From: Smittia aterrima
Taxonomy: Eukaryota; Arthropoda; Insecta; Diptera; Chironomidae
Reading direction: 5' to 3'
Assembly (NCBI GenBank): GCA_033063855.1
Contig: CP093830.1
Span: forward strand, 12,276,854-12,340,853
DNA length: 64,000 nt
Made by a program: the position numbers and the translations under genes. The notes under the pieces are model-generated. The model made no database searches. It was not told the origin of the DNA and saw only the letters and a list, made by a program, of their open reading frames with translations. This document shows positions 51,710 to 62,800 of the stretch, piece after piece. Each line of letters opens with the position of its first letter. Within the stretch, counting starts at the first letter, position 1.

Positions 51710-52762
51710 TGTGAAAGTTTCTCGTTAATTATTCAAACTTTTTCGTCTCCTAACTCAAAAATTTTCGCATATTCTGGTTCCTCAAAATCTATCTCTGAGG
51801 CTGTGGGTGAAAAGAGAATTGAGGAAAAGTCGATTAAATATGATAACTTCATGTAGATTCGTGAATCGACACCCAGACGCAAAATTGCTACGAACTTCCA
51901 TTTTTTTGGAAAAAATAGATTTCATAAATAAAAAGAACCACGAGCAAGACTCTTTGGAGTGTCAAATGCAACATCCCATCTCAATCGCTAAACTGGAAAA
52001 ACTGATTTTCATTAAAATTTTCACCATAGCGAAAAATGTTTCTCTACTCCATTCGAGAATTTTCAGTAAGAAATTCTCCATCTCTACCTTCACTAGACTT
52101 TGTCGATCACCAAATGAATTGCAAGAACTTTAAATTGAATTTACAAGAACTTTTCACTGACTTTAAAGCAAGCTAAGTGCAGAGAAAATGGCGAAATCTT
52201 TGCGTCTGGTTGTTTTTTCTCTCTGATTTCAGGTGTTGTTGTAGTTCTCTGCTCGAATAAAAACTCGAAGCATCAAAAAAAGTGTCGAGAAACAGAGTTC
52301 ATATGAAAAAAATAATTTTCCCTCGTTTTTGACGAATTTTACCTGTTAAAAGCGATGAATTTTAATCCACCGGCTTTAGATGAATATTTAGCGAAAGCCT
52401 CTTTACCGAAACGGCTCAATAGCCGAGTTGGACGAAGAAATAATATTAAATTGCTAAATTTTTTTGATGCAACTCAATTTGTTAGCAGACTTGATGTGGC
52501 GCGAACTTGTCCGAATATCTTTTGAAACCGTTTCAACGGAAAAAATTATGTTGAGATTTAAAATCTTTGGCAATCAAGAATGAGCTTGATATTGAAGCTA
52601 AGTAGGTGTTAGAAAATCAGCAAAGATTTAAACGATACCATATTTGAAAATTTATTAGGCGATTAATTTTTAATAAAAAAAAATATTTAATATATAGATA
52701 TTTTATATTTTTCTTGAACTTATTAGGTTTCCAAAAAATATATGTAAGACCTTAGATTTAGA
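51710..52762. other. Intergenic DNA between ATRX and the F-box gene
   Basis: About 1 kb upstream of ATRX (minus) and downstream of the F-box gene (minus). It should contain the ATRX promoter and the F-box 3' UTR. A plus-strand 56-codon frame at 52355-52525 has non-repetitive composition and is listed as a finding. The region near 52670-52740 is almost pure AT. Confidence 0.5.
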
Positions 52763-54150
52763 TTACTGATCAAAAGAAGTATATTCAAATTTACGGATGT
52801 AACCCAAGTCCAAACAATTATCAGCCACAATTTCTTCTAGCTCCTTTCTGTCGACATCTATTAAGTTTACAACTCTCAATTTTTCAAATTTTTTCATCAT
52901 TGATAACAACATTTTAAACATTTCAGCATTGATTGTAATAAGGCTAAGATTTTTAACATTCGGCATTGATTTCAATAAAAATTGTAGCCCAAAATCGTCA
53001 ACCAAACATTTTAATCTCAGATCAGTAATTGAGGTTGAAATTTTATTTGGAAATTCGTTCCCGGACAAACTTTGAAAATGATGAAGGCACAAACTTTTCA
53101 GCTTTGGCATCTCCATGATCACTTCGAAGGTTAGAATGTCGAAGCTTGGATCGATCGATAGTTGTTCGAGATCACTTTGTGATGTTAGGAAATCCCGAAA
53201 GTTTGGTCGCACGAAAGTTGGATAGCATTGTTTTTCAATAACTATTGTCAAGATTTTGAGCTTGAACCGAAAATATCTATAGGATGGACTTTCGAAAGTT
53301 TTAAGACCATATCTTGCACTAAACTTTAAACTTTTGAGCTTGTCAAAGTTCTCGAGCATTTTTCTTAAAACACCGCTACGAATTGTTTCTAGACCATCTT
53401 GAAATTCAAGTTTTTCGATTGACACAGAGTTTAAAAAAATTTTGGCATAAGTGATACTCAAGTGAGTATTTGCAGGAAGACACAGACCCAAATGCTTCAA
53501 CTTTGGAAATTTTAATGCTTTGAAAGATTCAATATTTGTAGATGGATCATCAAATTGATAGCGTCCACCATAGTCCCAGACGGTAGTTCTACTGATGATT
53601 CGATTGAAGAGAACAATGTCCAAAGATCGAGTTTTTTTTTGAAATGAATACCACAGAGGAAAACTTTTTTCCACTCGTGAATCATTTTACTAAAAAAAGT
53701 GAGTTCTGCATTGGAAATGTAGAAGCTGTCCTTGTAGACTTCTTTAAATGCATCTCCATAATCGTGGCCTCTTCGGACTTGAACGATCTGATATTGTCTT
53801 GAGCTGTTCTTTAGCAAATCACAATCTTCTGAATTATCGGGCGTACGTTTCTCATAAAAAGCAATTTTAACGTTGTTCATGAAAACTTTCGATGAAGCTA
53901 TGAAGTTGTAGTAGCTTGGACCAACTTCTGAAATCCTTATCAAATCTTTGCCTTTGAAATGTTGAAATATCATCTCAGGAATGTCGATAAAACGTGAAAA
54001 ATATTCCAATGGATCCATGTTCGTCAGCTCAGATAGTTTAATGATTTGATGGATCGGCTCTTCAATAAAAACTACTTTTTCCTCCGCCAGTTTGTGGCTT
54101 AATGAAATCTTGTTAGTGGCGATCGATGCTGAGCTTTCCTGAATTTCCAT
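52763..54150 (-). pseudogene. F-box/LRR-like protein with a frame break in an A9 run
   Basis: Two overlapping frames read as one protein. The first (start 54150, MEIQESS) has an F-box-like segment, DPLEYFSRFIDIPEMIFQHFKGKDLIRISEV, then unplaced sequence. The second continues to 52763 with leucine-rich-repeat-like strands (FPKLKHLGLCL, MPKLKSLCLHHF, MPNVKNLSLITIN). The switch fits the A9 run (minus strand of 53632-53640), where one extra A would join FHF-KKK to TRSLDIVLFNRI. GT-AG introns tested across the break do not restore the frame. It may be a sequencing or assembly indel, a recent disruption or a slippage site. If intact, it would be a substrate receptor of an SCF ubiquitin ligase. A 5'-UTR acceptor (TTTTTTTAG) lies just before the ATG. 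Confidence 0.6.
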
Positions 54151-54439
54151 TGTTATCTAAAAAAAGAATTGACATGAAAATAGAAATTACAGTTTCAAAG
54201 AATTTTAATTTCGAATTTCCCGCATGTCCCTCCAAACAACTACGACACTTCGTTCTCAAGGGGTCACTCGAAATCAAGTTGAAGTCGAATTGTGAGTGAC
54301 CCCTTATTTTTCATATTCCACCGTCATCAAAACTTTTTGATTGCCAGAAATCAACGTTTAACTTGTCGGCTTTAAGCTTTTAACTAAGGAAATCGATTGA
54401 AAACATTTTAGTGACTGAGTATCAACGAAAGAAATCAAA
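54151..54439. promoter_or_regulatory. Divergent promoter of F-box gene and delta-COP
   Basis: These 289 bases separate oppositely directed start codons. An imperfect repeat of GGTCACTC (54265-54300, both orientations) is present. No TATA box was recognised. Confidence 0.35.
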
Positions 54440-56299
54440 ATGGTAAAGAAAACAAATCAGAAAGTGTTGAAAACTTAATTTAAAATTTAATGTTTCGTAG
54501 GTTTTGATATCAGCAGCAGTTTGCACAAAGTCAGGCAAAAGTAAGTTCTCTTGTTAACAACTTCTGGTTGTCAATGTCCTAACAATCTTTTCTTTTAGCA
54601 ATTGTGTCACGTCAATTTGTTGAGATGACGAAGGCGAGAATTGAGGGACTTCTTGCAGCTTTTCCAAAGTTGATGACATCAGGAGGAGGAAAACAACACA
54701 CTTTCGTTGAAACTGACTCAGTTCGCTATGTCTATCAGCCGATGGAGAAGCTCTACATGTTGTTGATCACCACAAAAGCCAGTAACATTCTTGAAGATCT
54801 CGAGACTCTTCGACTCTTTTCGAAAGTTGTGAGTTGTCTAATTTGTTGTTGTTCGAGAAAAAAGTGAAGAATGTGCAATTTTTTAGATTCCAGAATATTG
54901 TCGAGCTTTGGATGAGAAGGATATCGTCGAGAACGCGTTCAATCTCATCTTTGCTTTCGATGAAATTGTTGCTCTTGGATATCGTGAGAGTGTCAACTTG
55001 GCTCAGATCAAAACATTCGTCGAAATGGATTCGCATGAAGAAAAAGTGTTCCAAGCAGTTCGTGAGACTCAGGAGAAGGAAGCTAAGCAGAAAATGCGTG
55101 AAAAAGCTAAAGAGCTGCAAAGGCAACGAATGGAATCTCTCAAGAAAGGAGTTCCAATGGGAGGCAGTAGATTCGGAGGAGGCGCTAGCGAAGGCTTTGG
55201 TATGTCGAGCTCTAGCATGTCATCATCGCCTTCAATTGGAATGTCTGAGATCGCTAAACCTACACCAACTATTGCAAAGACGACAACTGTCTCGAAGAAT
55301 GCATTGAAACTTGGCGGTAAATCTCGTGATGTTGATACTTTCGTTGATCAACTGAAGAGTGAAGGCGAGAAAGTTACTACATTGACTGCCACTGTTCCAT
55401 CATCGTCTTCAGCAGCAGCATCTCGTCCGAAAAGCGACGTTCCAACTGATGAGTAAGTGAAGATTTAGCTTTAATGTTAAATTGAGAAATTAATTCTTGA
55501 TTTCTTCTACTTCCAGTATCCATTTGCGAGTGGAAGACAAGTTAACAGTTCGTCTCGGACATGACGGTGGCTTACAAGCTTTCGAGTTATCAGGTCTTTT
55601 GACATTGCGTGTTGCCGACGAGAAGTTCGGTCGAATTAAAATCTTCCTCGATAACAATGATCAACGTGGAATTCAGCTTCAAACACATCCAAACATTGAC
55701 AAGGAGCTCTTCCGAAATAAAAATCAAATCGGGTTGAAGAATCCAGCAAAACCATTCCCGATGAACACTGATGTTGGAGTCCTGAAGTGGCGATACACTA
55801 CTCAAGATGAAAGTGCAGTTCCATTGACAAGTAAGTTACCTAGTTGATCTTCTCAAGATTTTTTTTATCTGATTTAAAATATTTTCTAGTTAATTGCTGG
55901 CCTCAAGAAAATGGAGATGGCGGCTGCGATATTAATATCGAGTATGACTTAGAGAACACTAAGCTTGAGCTACAAGATGTGACTATCACGATTCCCTTGC
56001 CAATGGGTGTTTCACCTTCAATTACTGAATGCGATGGAGACTACAACCACGATTCGAGGAAGCATCAACTCCACTGGAATCTGCCAGTAATCGATGCGGC
56101 TAATAAACAAGGAGCAATGGAGTTTTCAGTTCCCTCGTCAATTCCTGGTGACTTCTTCCCTGTTGACGTGTCATTCACATCGAAAACGCTCTACGCTGAT
56201 TTGAAACCAACTCAGATAACGCTCGTAGACGATGAAGGAACTCCACTCAAGTATTCGATTGAAACCAGCTTATTCCCTGAGAAATATGAAATTGTTTAA
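54440..56299 (+). CDS. deltaCOP/ARCN1: Coatomer subunit delta (archain)
   Basis: A component of the COPI coat for Golgi-to-ER and intra-Golgi transport. Exons are 54440-54442, 54501-54540, 54599-54828, 54887-55452, 55517-55830 and 55890-56299, giving 520 residues, against about 511 in humans. The first coding exon is the ATG alone. The N terminus VLISAAVCTKSGKTIVSRQFVEM is the longin-like adaptor small-chain fold. A linker (about 150-260) has the coiled QEKEAKQKMREKAKELQRQRM and Ser/Thr-rich stretches. A mu-homology domain fills the C-terminal 250 residues (HLRVEDKLTVRLGHDGGLQAFELSG, KWRYTTQDES, INCWPQ). All five introns are 57 to 64 bases. Confidence 0.97.
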
Positions 56300-56516
56300 G
56301 TTAATCTGGTGGATGAGTCGATAACGTTTTCACAATTTCCACATTTTATTTCACATTTAATGTAAATTTATCAATTTTTAGTTTAATAATAAAGAGTTTA
56401 TTGGAATTTAAAATTCAATAAGATGACGTTGGGGATTGAAGTTCATTAGAAATATTTTCCAGGTAAAAATGTTAAATGTTACCTGAAATATTCTTTCTCC
56501 CTTAAATAGAGAACAA

Positions 56517-56560
56517 TATAAGAGAAGCGTTTAGTTTCTTTAGAAATTTCAGTGAAGTAA
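56517..56560 (+). promoter_or_regulatory. TATA box and initiator of the 122-residue gene
   Basis: TATAA at 56517-56521 lies about 30 bases before TTTCAGTGAAGTAA (CAGTGAAGTAA at 56550-56560), which fits an arthropod TCAGT initiator. The start codon follows 44 bases after the C. The same CAGTGAAGTAA precedes the next gene. Confidence 0.5.
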
Positions 56561-56593
56561 CATCAAATCTTGAGAATAAACAAACAATTCAAG

Positions 56594-56962
56594 ATGAACA
56601 ACTCACAAGTAAACACGCCTAATCAAAGTGCATCAGACTTTGCGAGAGAACCAAACGTCGTAACATCAACTCCACATATGAGATCTGAAGCGGGACAGAA
56701 GCTTATTCGGCAAAAATTCGTTAGAGACCTTCCTCAGGGAATCGCTAATGAAGATTCAGTGATTCTCTTTAACATTCAAGAGGCACCAGCTCCAAAGTCA
56801 TTGACACCATTCGTATTCAAGATGGGCCACGACTCGGACTCAGAAATCTACAAATTTAAAACTCCTTCGGTTGTCTCACCAGCGACAAGAGAAAAGTTTG
56901 AGGAAATTTTCGGAGTCACACCTGACAAGCAGCCACCAACAAGGAAACGTCTTCGCCTTTAA
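56594..56962 (+). CDS. Small uncharacterised protein with cyclin-binding-like RxL tail
   Basis: An intronless 122-residue protein that I do not recognise. It is polar and probably mostly disordered. There are several Thr-Pro and Ser-Pro sites (NTP, STP, LTP, KTP, VSP, VTP) that could be phosphorylated by proline-directed kinases. A helix-like REKFEEIFGV and a basic end KRLRL, which fits the cyclin-docking RxL pattern, complete it. This suggests, without proving, a cell-cycle-regulated protein. Start 56594 is the first ATG after the TATA/initiator pair. A poly(A) signal lies near 57010-57030. Confidence 0.7.
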   Translation: MNNSQVNTPNQSASDFAREPNVVTSTPHMRSEAGQKLIRQKFVRDLPQGIANEDSVILFNIQEAPAPKSLTPFVFKMGHDSDSEIYKFKTPSVVSPATREKFEEIFGVTPDKQPPTRKRLRL

Positions 56963-57150
56963 AACTTCAAGCAGTAATTTAATTTTAGTTTAAATCTCAT
57001 TCTTAATATGTCAAATAAAATTAATAAATAAAGTCAAAGCAATTTGTGTTTTCATCTCAGCAACCTTTGAAAAGTTTTCCTTAAAGGAAAAGTTATTGAA
57101 GAGCTCATTCTAAATTCAGATCTTGACCAATTCGGTTCATTTTAAATTCC

Positions 57151-57161
57151 CAGTGAAGTAA
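57151..57161 (+). promoter_or_regulatory. Candidate initiator of the Cys-rich gene
   Basis: CAGTGAAGTAA, identical to the element before the neighbouring small gene, 34 bases before the ATG at 57185. No TATA box was seen at the expected distance. Confidence 0.35.
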
Positions 57162-57184
57162 ATCTTAAAATCCAACTCAACGAA

Positions 57185-57813
57185 ATGGCTTGTGCTAAGT
57201 TTCCTTGTGTCCCTTGTGATAAGAGCGACGTGAGTTATTGGCTTTCATTATCGAATCGAATGACAATCAAATCTTTTTTCAGTGTAATCCAAAATGCTAT
57301 ACAGCTCAAGAATTGTGTTCAATGCCTCAATGCCCACAGATTTGTCCACCACAGAAGTGCGGACCTCAGTTTGTGAAAGTTCAGCAACCACCTCGAGTCG
57401 TTTGCCAGAAAAAAGTCGTTTACACTAAGCGTACTGTGATCGACAAGCACGTCTTGCCTCAAACGAAGGAAATCTGCGAGCCACGATTAGTTTATCAACC
57501 AAGAGAAATCTGTGAGCCTTGCGTTGTCTACAAAAAGCGCATCGTTCCTGAACCGAAAATCGTTTACGTGAAGCGTGTTGTTCCTGACCCAAAAGTTGTT
57601 TGCCAACCTCGTTGCATCGTGGAGCCCAAAGAAGTTTGTCAAACAATTGTTTGCCAACCCAAGGCACAGACGATTCAAATTCCCGAGGCAAGAGAATTCG
57701 TTTGCGCTCCAACAGGAACAGCTTTCATTAACAGACAAGGCTGCCCTCCAATTCCATGCCTTCCTCTCGGTAAAACCTGCAATCCCTGCCCACCGAAAAA
57801 CTTTAATTGTTAG
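57185..57813 (+). CDS. Cysteine/proline/valine-rich repetitive protein
   Basis: Exons 57185-57229 and 57283-57813, with a 53-base intron, encode 191 residues. No signal peptide is visible. After a Cys-rich head (CNPKCYTAQELC, CPQICPPQKCGP) come degenerate repeats of about 10-14 residues: VVCQKKVVYTKR, EICEPRLVYQPR, EICEPCVVYKKR, VPEPKIVYVKR, VPDPKVVCQPRC, VEPKEVCQ. The end is CLPLGKTCNPCPPKNFNC. Repeats of Cys-Pro and basic residues recall sperm-tail or other disulfide-linked structural proteins, but I cannot assign a family. A start at 57185 gives MACAKFPCVPCDKSD, which continues the same composition across the splice. Confidence 0.8.
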
Positions 57814-58329
57814 AAGTACAGAAATAAAAGAAATTTACGATCCCCGTTCTGCCTAGAAATCCGATTTTTAATTTTCTTCTTTACCTGAATCAGATTTTTT
57901 GGTAATTACAAATATCAAGCTCTAGCGTTTTAGGGGAGTTGACCCGACTCGTTTCGATTGCTTTGCTTTTCTAGATGCTGTCAAATTAAAGTGTTTATTG
58001 ACTCGAAAGTGTCAGTGACCGAAGGAAAAACGCTAAATTGAAAATAGTTTGAAACGCCTGCTTGAACTTCATAATTTTGTTTGAGAAAAAAAAAAGTTTT
58101 CGCTTTCGGTTACTAAATCAAACGAACTTGTTGAAGCAGTTAACGATGTTGGAACGACTCCAGTTCGAACGGAAGACATTAAAGTAAATTCGTTGGCAAT
58201 TTTCACAACTCTTTGCTACTTTGGAAGTCTCAATCAATTAACACTTTGAAATATATTTTCCAAAATCATTTTATTTTGCATTCAGCAATCGAGAAAATTA
58301 GGAAACTAATAATTAAGCTTAAAAATAAA
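57814..58329. other. Intergenic DNA between Cys-rich and TtcA-like genes
   Basis: Convergent 3' ends. No gene, tRNA or repeat recognised; it must hold both 3' UTRs. Confidence 0.5.
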
Positions 58330-59237
58330 TTACTTGACACTAAAATTACAATTCTGAATTAGCAGTGGGTAGACTGCGTTCCTTATATTCTCGTATACGT
58401 TTGGATTGATGAGCTCCTGAACTTTCAAGATGCTCTGAACTCCGTCAGGCATTCTTGAGAAGATTTTTGAGGGACGCGATGGCAGATTTTTTTGAATTGA
58501 AAAGTCTTCGAGGATTCTTTCGCGTAAAAAGATTAATGGTCGAATGACTCTGAGATCTCCTTCACTGTAATTGAGAAAGCTTTAGAACTTCTTTTTATAA
58601 ATCACAAGTTTCACTTCTTACCAGCTTCTTGCGCTTGGTGGAGTTGAATAAAGTTTGCCTTTGCATAGCATCATCTTCAAGACATCGACAGCGAGCTTGT
58701 CCAATGTACTAGCTAAAGCAATCACGTTAAAGCTCCTTCTTCTCGCCATTGAAGCTAATTTTGATTTCAATGTTGGCGTGTTATCAGCGTCGAACATGAA
58801 GTCAACGCCAAGATCTCGCAGGTAGAGCATGAGAGCCCTCGGATCAACTCCTACGGAATCGCCGATTGTTGTTGCTGCCAATTCGACATGAAGTGCACGA
58901 GCTCTAATGAACTGCCGAAGAAAGTGAAGAAGACAGATCGAAGCGCTGCTACCGGAAATGCAAACGAGAACCTTATCACCGTCACGAAGCATTTCAAACT
59001 CATCGATTGTCTGTAAGAACATAAAATTGACTTTAGACTTTCAAAACTATTTGAAGATAAAACCAAATAAAAATTATAAAAAATTTGGAAGGAAACGGAA
59101 GAGGATTAAACAAAGCTACACCAATTCATGAGACTAAGCATTTATTAAAAGCGAAATGTTAGATAATTCATATTCAAGTTCCTCTACCTGAAGCCTGTCT
59201 CCGCCAACCCTGAAACTTTCGACTCAAACTTTTCCAT
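58330..59237 (-). CDS. TtcA-like PP-loop protein with degenerate catalytic motifs
   Basis: TtcA-type enzymes thiolate tRNA using an ATP PP-loop (SGGKDS) and cysteines. Well-supported exons are 58622-59010 and 58330-58564, which encode 207 residues. The order of motifs follows TtcA: DEFEMLRDGDKVLVCISG, a hydrophobic helix, GVDFMF, LCKGKLYSTPP and LRVIRPLIFLRERI. The PP-loop reads SGSSAS, lacking Lys and Asp. The CxxC pairs of TtcA are absent (KSKLASMARRRS; no C-terminal pair). The 5' end is unsure: a short exon may start at the ATG 59237-59235 (MEKFESKVSGLAETG) but its obvious donor does not give a consistent phase, and an in-frame ATG exists at 59022. A non-catalytic role is likely. Family assignment is by motif order and should be tested by profile search. 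Confidence 0.65.
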
Positions 59238-59877
59238 TTTCTCTCCTTCACCGCAAAAAAAAATAGATTTCCGTCGCGCGATGTCAGAACAAATCGTGAA
59301 ACTTAATTCTTTTTAATTTTTAATTGAAAATAAACCTTTAACATTTCATGATTTCTTTAACAACTAATAGATTAACGCCATTAAAAATATATTTTCTTCC
59401 CTCTCTAAAGTCGTCGCTCGGATGAGTAGTTGATGAAGTTTTCCAACAAAGCAATTAAAATTTTAAGTTCTCAGAACTTTTCAACGCTTTTAATTTAATT
59501 TAATTTAATTTATGGCCTCTAGAGATCATTAAATATTTCTCTATTCTCGGGGATTCTACAAGCGAGAGTTTAGCTTACGAACTACGTCAATTGGTGATAA
59601 GTGTTTAAATCATTGACGAAGCCCGTAAAGCCTCGCAGCATTTTCTAATTTCCAGGTTACCAAGCGTTATTGTCCAAAGAAGCATTAAATTACGTTTAAA
59701 GTTAAATCTTTTTTGGCCAAGCATTTCAAAGAGTCAGGGAATTTAATTTTTGGGTTAATTATCACATCATGCTTGATCATAATGATTTCTCGATGAGAGA
59801 TTAAATGATCAGAATGCGAAAAACTTTTATCATGGTCATCAAACGGAGTGAGTAAGAGGATAAGGAGTTAAGTAAGC
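59238..59877. other. Intergenic DNA
   Basis: AT-rich DNA between the TtcA-like gene and the 3' end of the aminotransferase-fold gene. A TTTAA repeat (TTTAATTTAATTTAATTTA) lies near 59490-59512. No gene recognised. Confidence 0.5.
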
Positions 59878-62800
59878 CTAATTGATTTTGGGATTATTGA
59901 CCTCAGCAGCAGTTTTCCAAACTTCTTTTGGCAGATTGTGCCAAACGGTGGGCGTTTCTTCGGGATCAATTTCACTGGAAGAACGCTTGATAAGATGAGC
60001 TTGACGCTTAAGAATTTTTGGACTTGACGTCGCGGATGACGAGTCGTTGTGGAAATCAGTGGATTGTTGTCGTGAAATTGTTGTGCTTTGGTCATCGTTC
60101 TCGTCGAATGTGAATTTGTTTCTGTAAATTATTTGAGACTCGAAACTTATCAAACAAAAGTCTTTAAAACTTCTTCTTACCTCTCCAAAGAATTTCTTAA
60201 TTTCTTCCTCTCGTCTTCATGAAAACTTAAATTAATTCCCGAATCCTGTGACGACGCGTCCTTCGGTTCTATCGTCTTAAGTTTTGAAATGGCACCAGTG
60301 TAATGATATGGCCGTAGAGAATGTTCAGGGCTCGGTAAAGACTCTGATCGATGTTTTTCGTCGTGGAGAATCGGTTGAGAGTTGTGTGTGGTGTCACTGA
60401 ACCGCTGTTTAGCTAATCTGGAACAAGAATTCGTGAGAGTTGCACGTAATGCATTAGCCGTTGCGCAATCGTACAGTTTTGTGTTGCGTTTGTCGTTTTC
60501 TTGTTGTCGAGAATTTGTGCAATCCGGGGAAATGAATTCGTCAACAGCATTTGACGCCTCGCGAATCTCAGATTTCACTTCGCTGGTAAGGTCTTTGGAA
60601 AATTCCTTTAGAAATTCCACAATATCCCCCGCGGAGACGGAATCGCTTTTCATATCTTCAGCGCTGTAAACAAAGAAGGAAATGAATGATTTTGAAATAT
60701 AGACGAGGAAGTCTTTGGTTTACCTGCTGATATTTGCCATAACAGTTTGCAAGTCAACTTGTTCAGAGTTTTCAAGAACATCTTCCACTTGACTTATGAC
60801 TTCACGAATCTCTGATTTGATTTCCGCAGTGATTTCTTTTGTGACTTCCTTCACATAAGCATGAATGTCTTCATTCTCACTGCAGCTGCTGAGAAAAGTT
60901 CAGAAGAAAGTTTCATTAAAAATTTGTTGACTTTTTAAATTTGTGATTTAAAAAAATGAAAACGTAAAAAAGTGTGAACCGGTGAATTGGGCAGTGGACG
61001 TAACGCAAGGAGGACTACAAAACAGTGCAAGACAAAACTCAAAGCAGAATTTCATGATCGAGCCATTCACTACATTGAAAATTCTTTTAAAAATATCGTC
61101 GTCACCTTCCAACCCTAATTTCGGGCATTCCTTCGACAAACAAATCTGTTTGCGAACTAACCGAACACGAACGAATCGCATTCTTTCTACCGGTAATGTT
61201 CTGTGGTGACGCTTGAGGTATCGGCATAAGAGCAGAGCCCCAGCTATGACATCTAAGTAGAAATTTCATTTGTCATTGTCAAACGGAACCGAAAGAAAAT
61301 TCAACCAAAAGTTGACTACGACGAGTTGATTGCAATGAACTTCTCACCTGTTTCGACTTCGCATTGAATCATTGGCAATTAAGCTTTGAATTTGCGGCGA
61401 CTGATGACCAAAGCTTGTTGCACATGTGACTTCTCCTCCTAATGAGAATCGAACGATAGGAGAAGGTGGCGAAGAATATTCAAGTGGATGTCTCGCCAAT
61501 GACGGGCTGTTGCATTTCGGTGGCGAAATGGAAAGTTTGGTGGGTTGTGGAGTTCCAGGTAAACTGTGGCTCTTCTGATATCTTCTTACATCCAAAGCGG
61601 AAAGACTGTTCGTGCGATGATGGAACATATTGATGAGATACGGTGGATCATGCGTTGAGTTGGGATCAAACGGAACTGAATGCTTAACGTTTTGTGAATG
61701 TCCCAAGAGAAGCTCGTGAGCTTCACCCGGCAACATGTACCAGCGAAGTTTCTCAGCTGACTCACGTGAAAGTCTCAAATAAAGATTCTCGTCGACGGAT
61801 GACTTTTGAGCCATCTTACGAGCTCGATTAAACAGATTTCTTGCCGTTTGAAGGCAATCGGAGAAATTTTGTGGAAATCCGCCAGGCGCCGAAATTCGGC
61901 GATCGCTAAAAAGCATTCGACCATCTGTGTATCGAATAGACTGAAGCCATTTTCGTTCCTTCGCTAATGAGTTTGAGTGGTGACGCCATTCGCCAGTCTT
62001 CTCGTCGACATCATATTGTGGCAGAAGCTTCCACGCTTCAGTTGCCACCATTTTCAGAGCTTCGAGGATATATCCGACCTCAGCATCATTCATAAAGAAA
62101 GGGAATGTGATTCGGATGAATCCCGGTCGAATGTTCTCAATTGCAATTGTTTCATCGCCCAACAGCTTTTCATACTCAACAGCCAAGTGACTGTTGATTC
62201 CTAAAGTCGAGTCGAGTAGATTTTCAGCTGTAGCTTGAATTCCGAAAACATCGTTGAGAACTGCAACAACGAATCGATGATGAAGAAATGCGCCACGTGG
62301 ATGACGAACGAGGAAGCACATCGTTGGAATACGTTTAGCAGTCATCGATGTTGGACCCAGCAACGTGATCTCAGGAATCGTTCGGATGTGTGAAAGCATT
62401 TGCCTAATTTGAAAGACAAATGATTAAATGAAAACTCAAGTTGAGAACTAAAGTGAACTCACTTGCAGATTTTTTCATGTTTCGTCATGATGTGATTACC
62501 AAGAGCTTCCTTCAACTGCATAACTAAACCACATCTGACAATATTGACAGTATCGACCAATTCATTTTGAATCGATGGACAGTTTTCGATCAACGATTTT
62601 TTTATAATCAAGACTGATGGAGATTGAAGACCGCCAATCATTTTGTTGCAATTAAAGAAGAGAGCGTCTTTCGTAGCGCCTGGAAGAGCTGGATTTACGT
62701 TCATTTGAACACTTGATGCTGAAGCAGAATAATCCCAAAGTGAGATCGCATTATACTGATGAAGGAGAATTGTCGTGGCCACATCGTCGGAGATGATTCC

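Noticed and set aside
53512..53674. A short intron to rescue the F-box frame break
   Set aside because: The available AG acceptors in the second frame need a phase-2 donor, and the GT sites in the first frame have phase 0 or 1.
54767..55307. Overlapping frames on both strands within delta-COP
   Set aside because: The mu-homology and linker frame of delta-COP is continuous across phased introns and explains the sequence.
58140..58180. TTCGAAC resembling a tRNA B box
   Set aside because: No cloverleaf or A box at the right distance.
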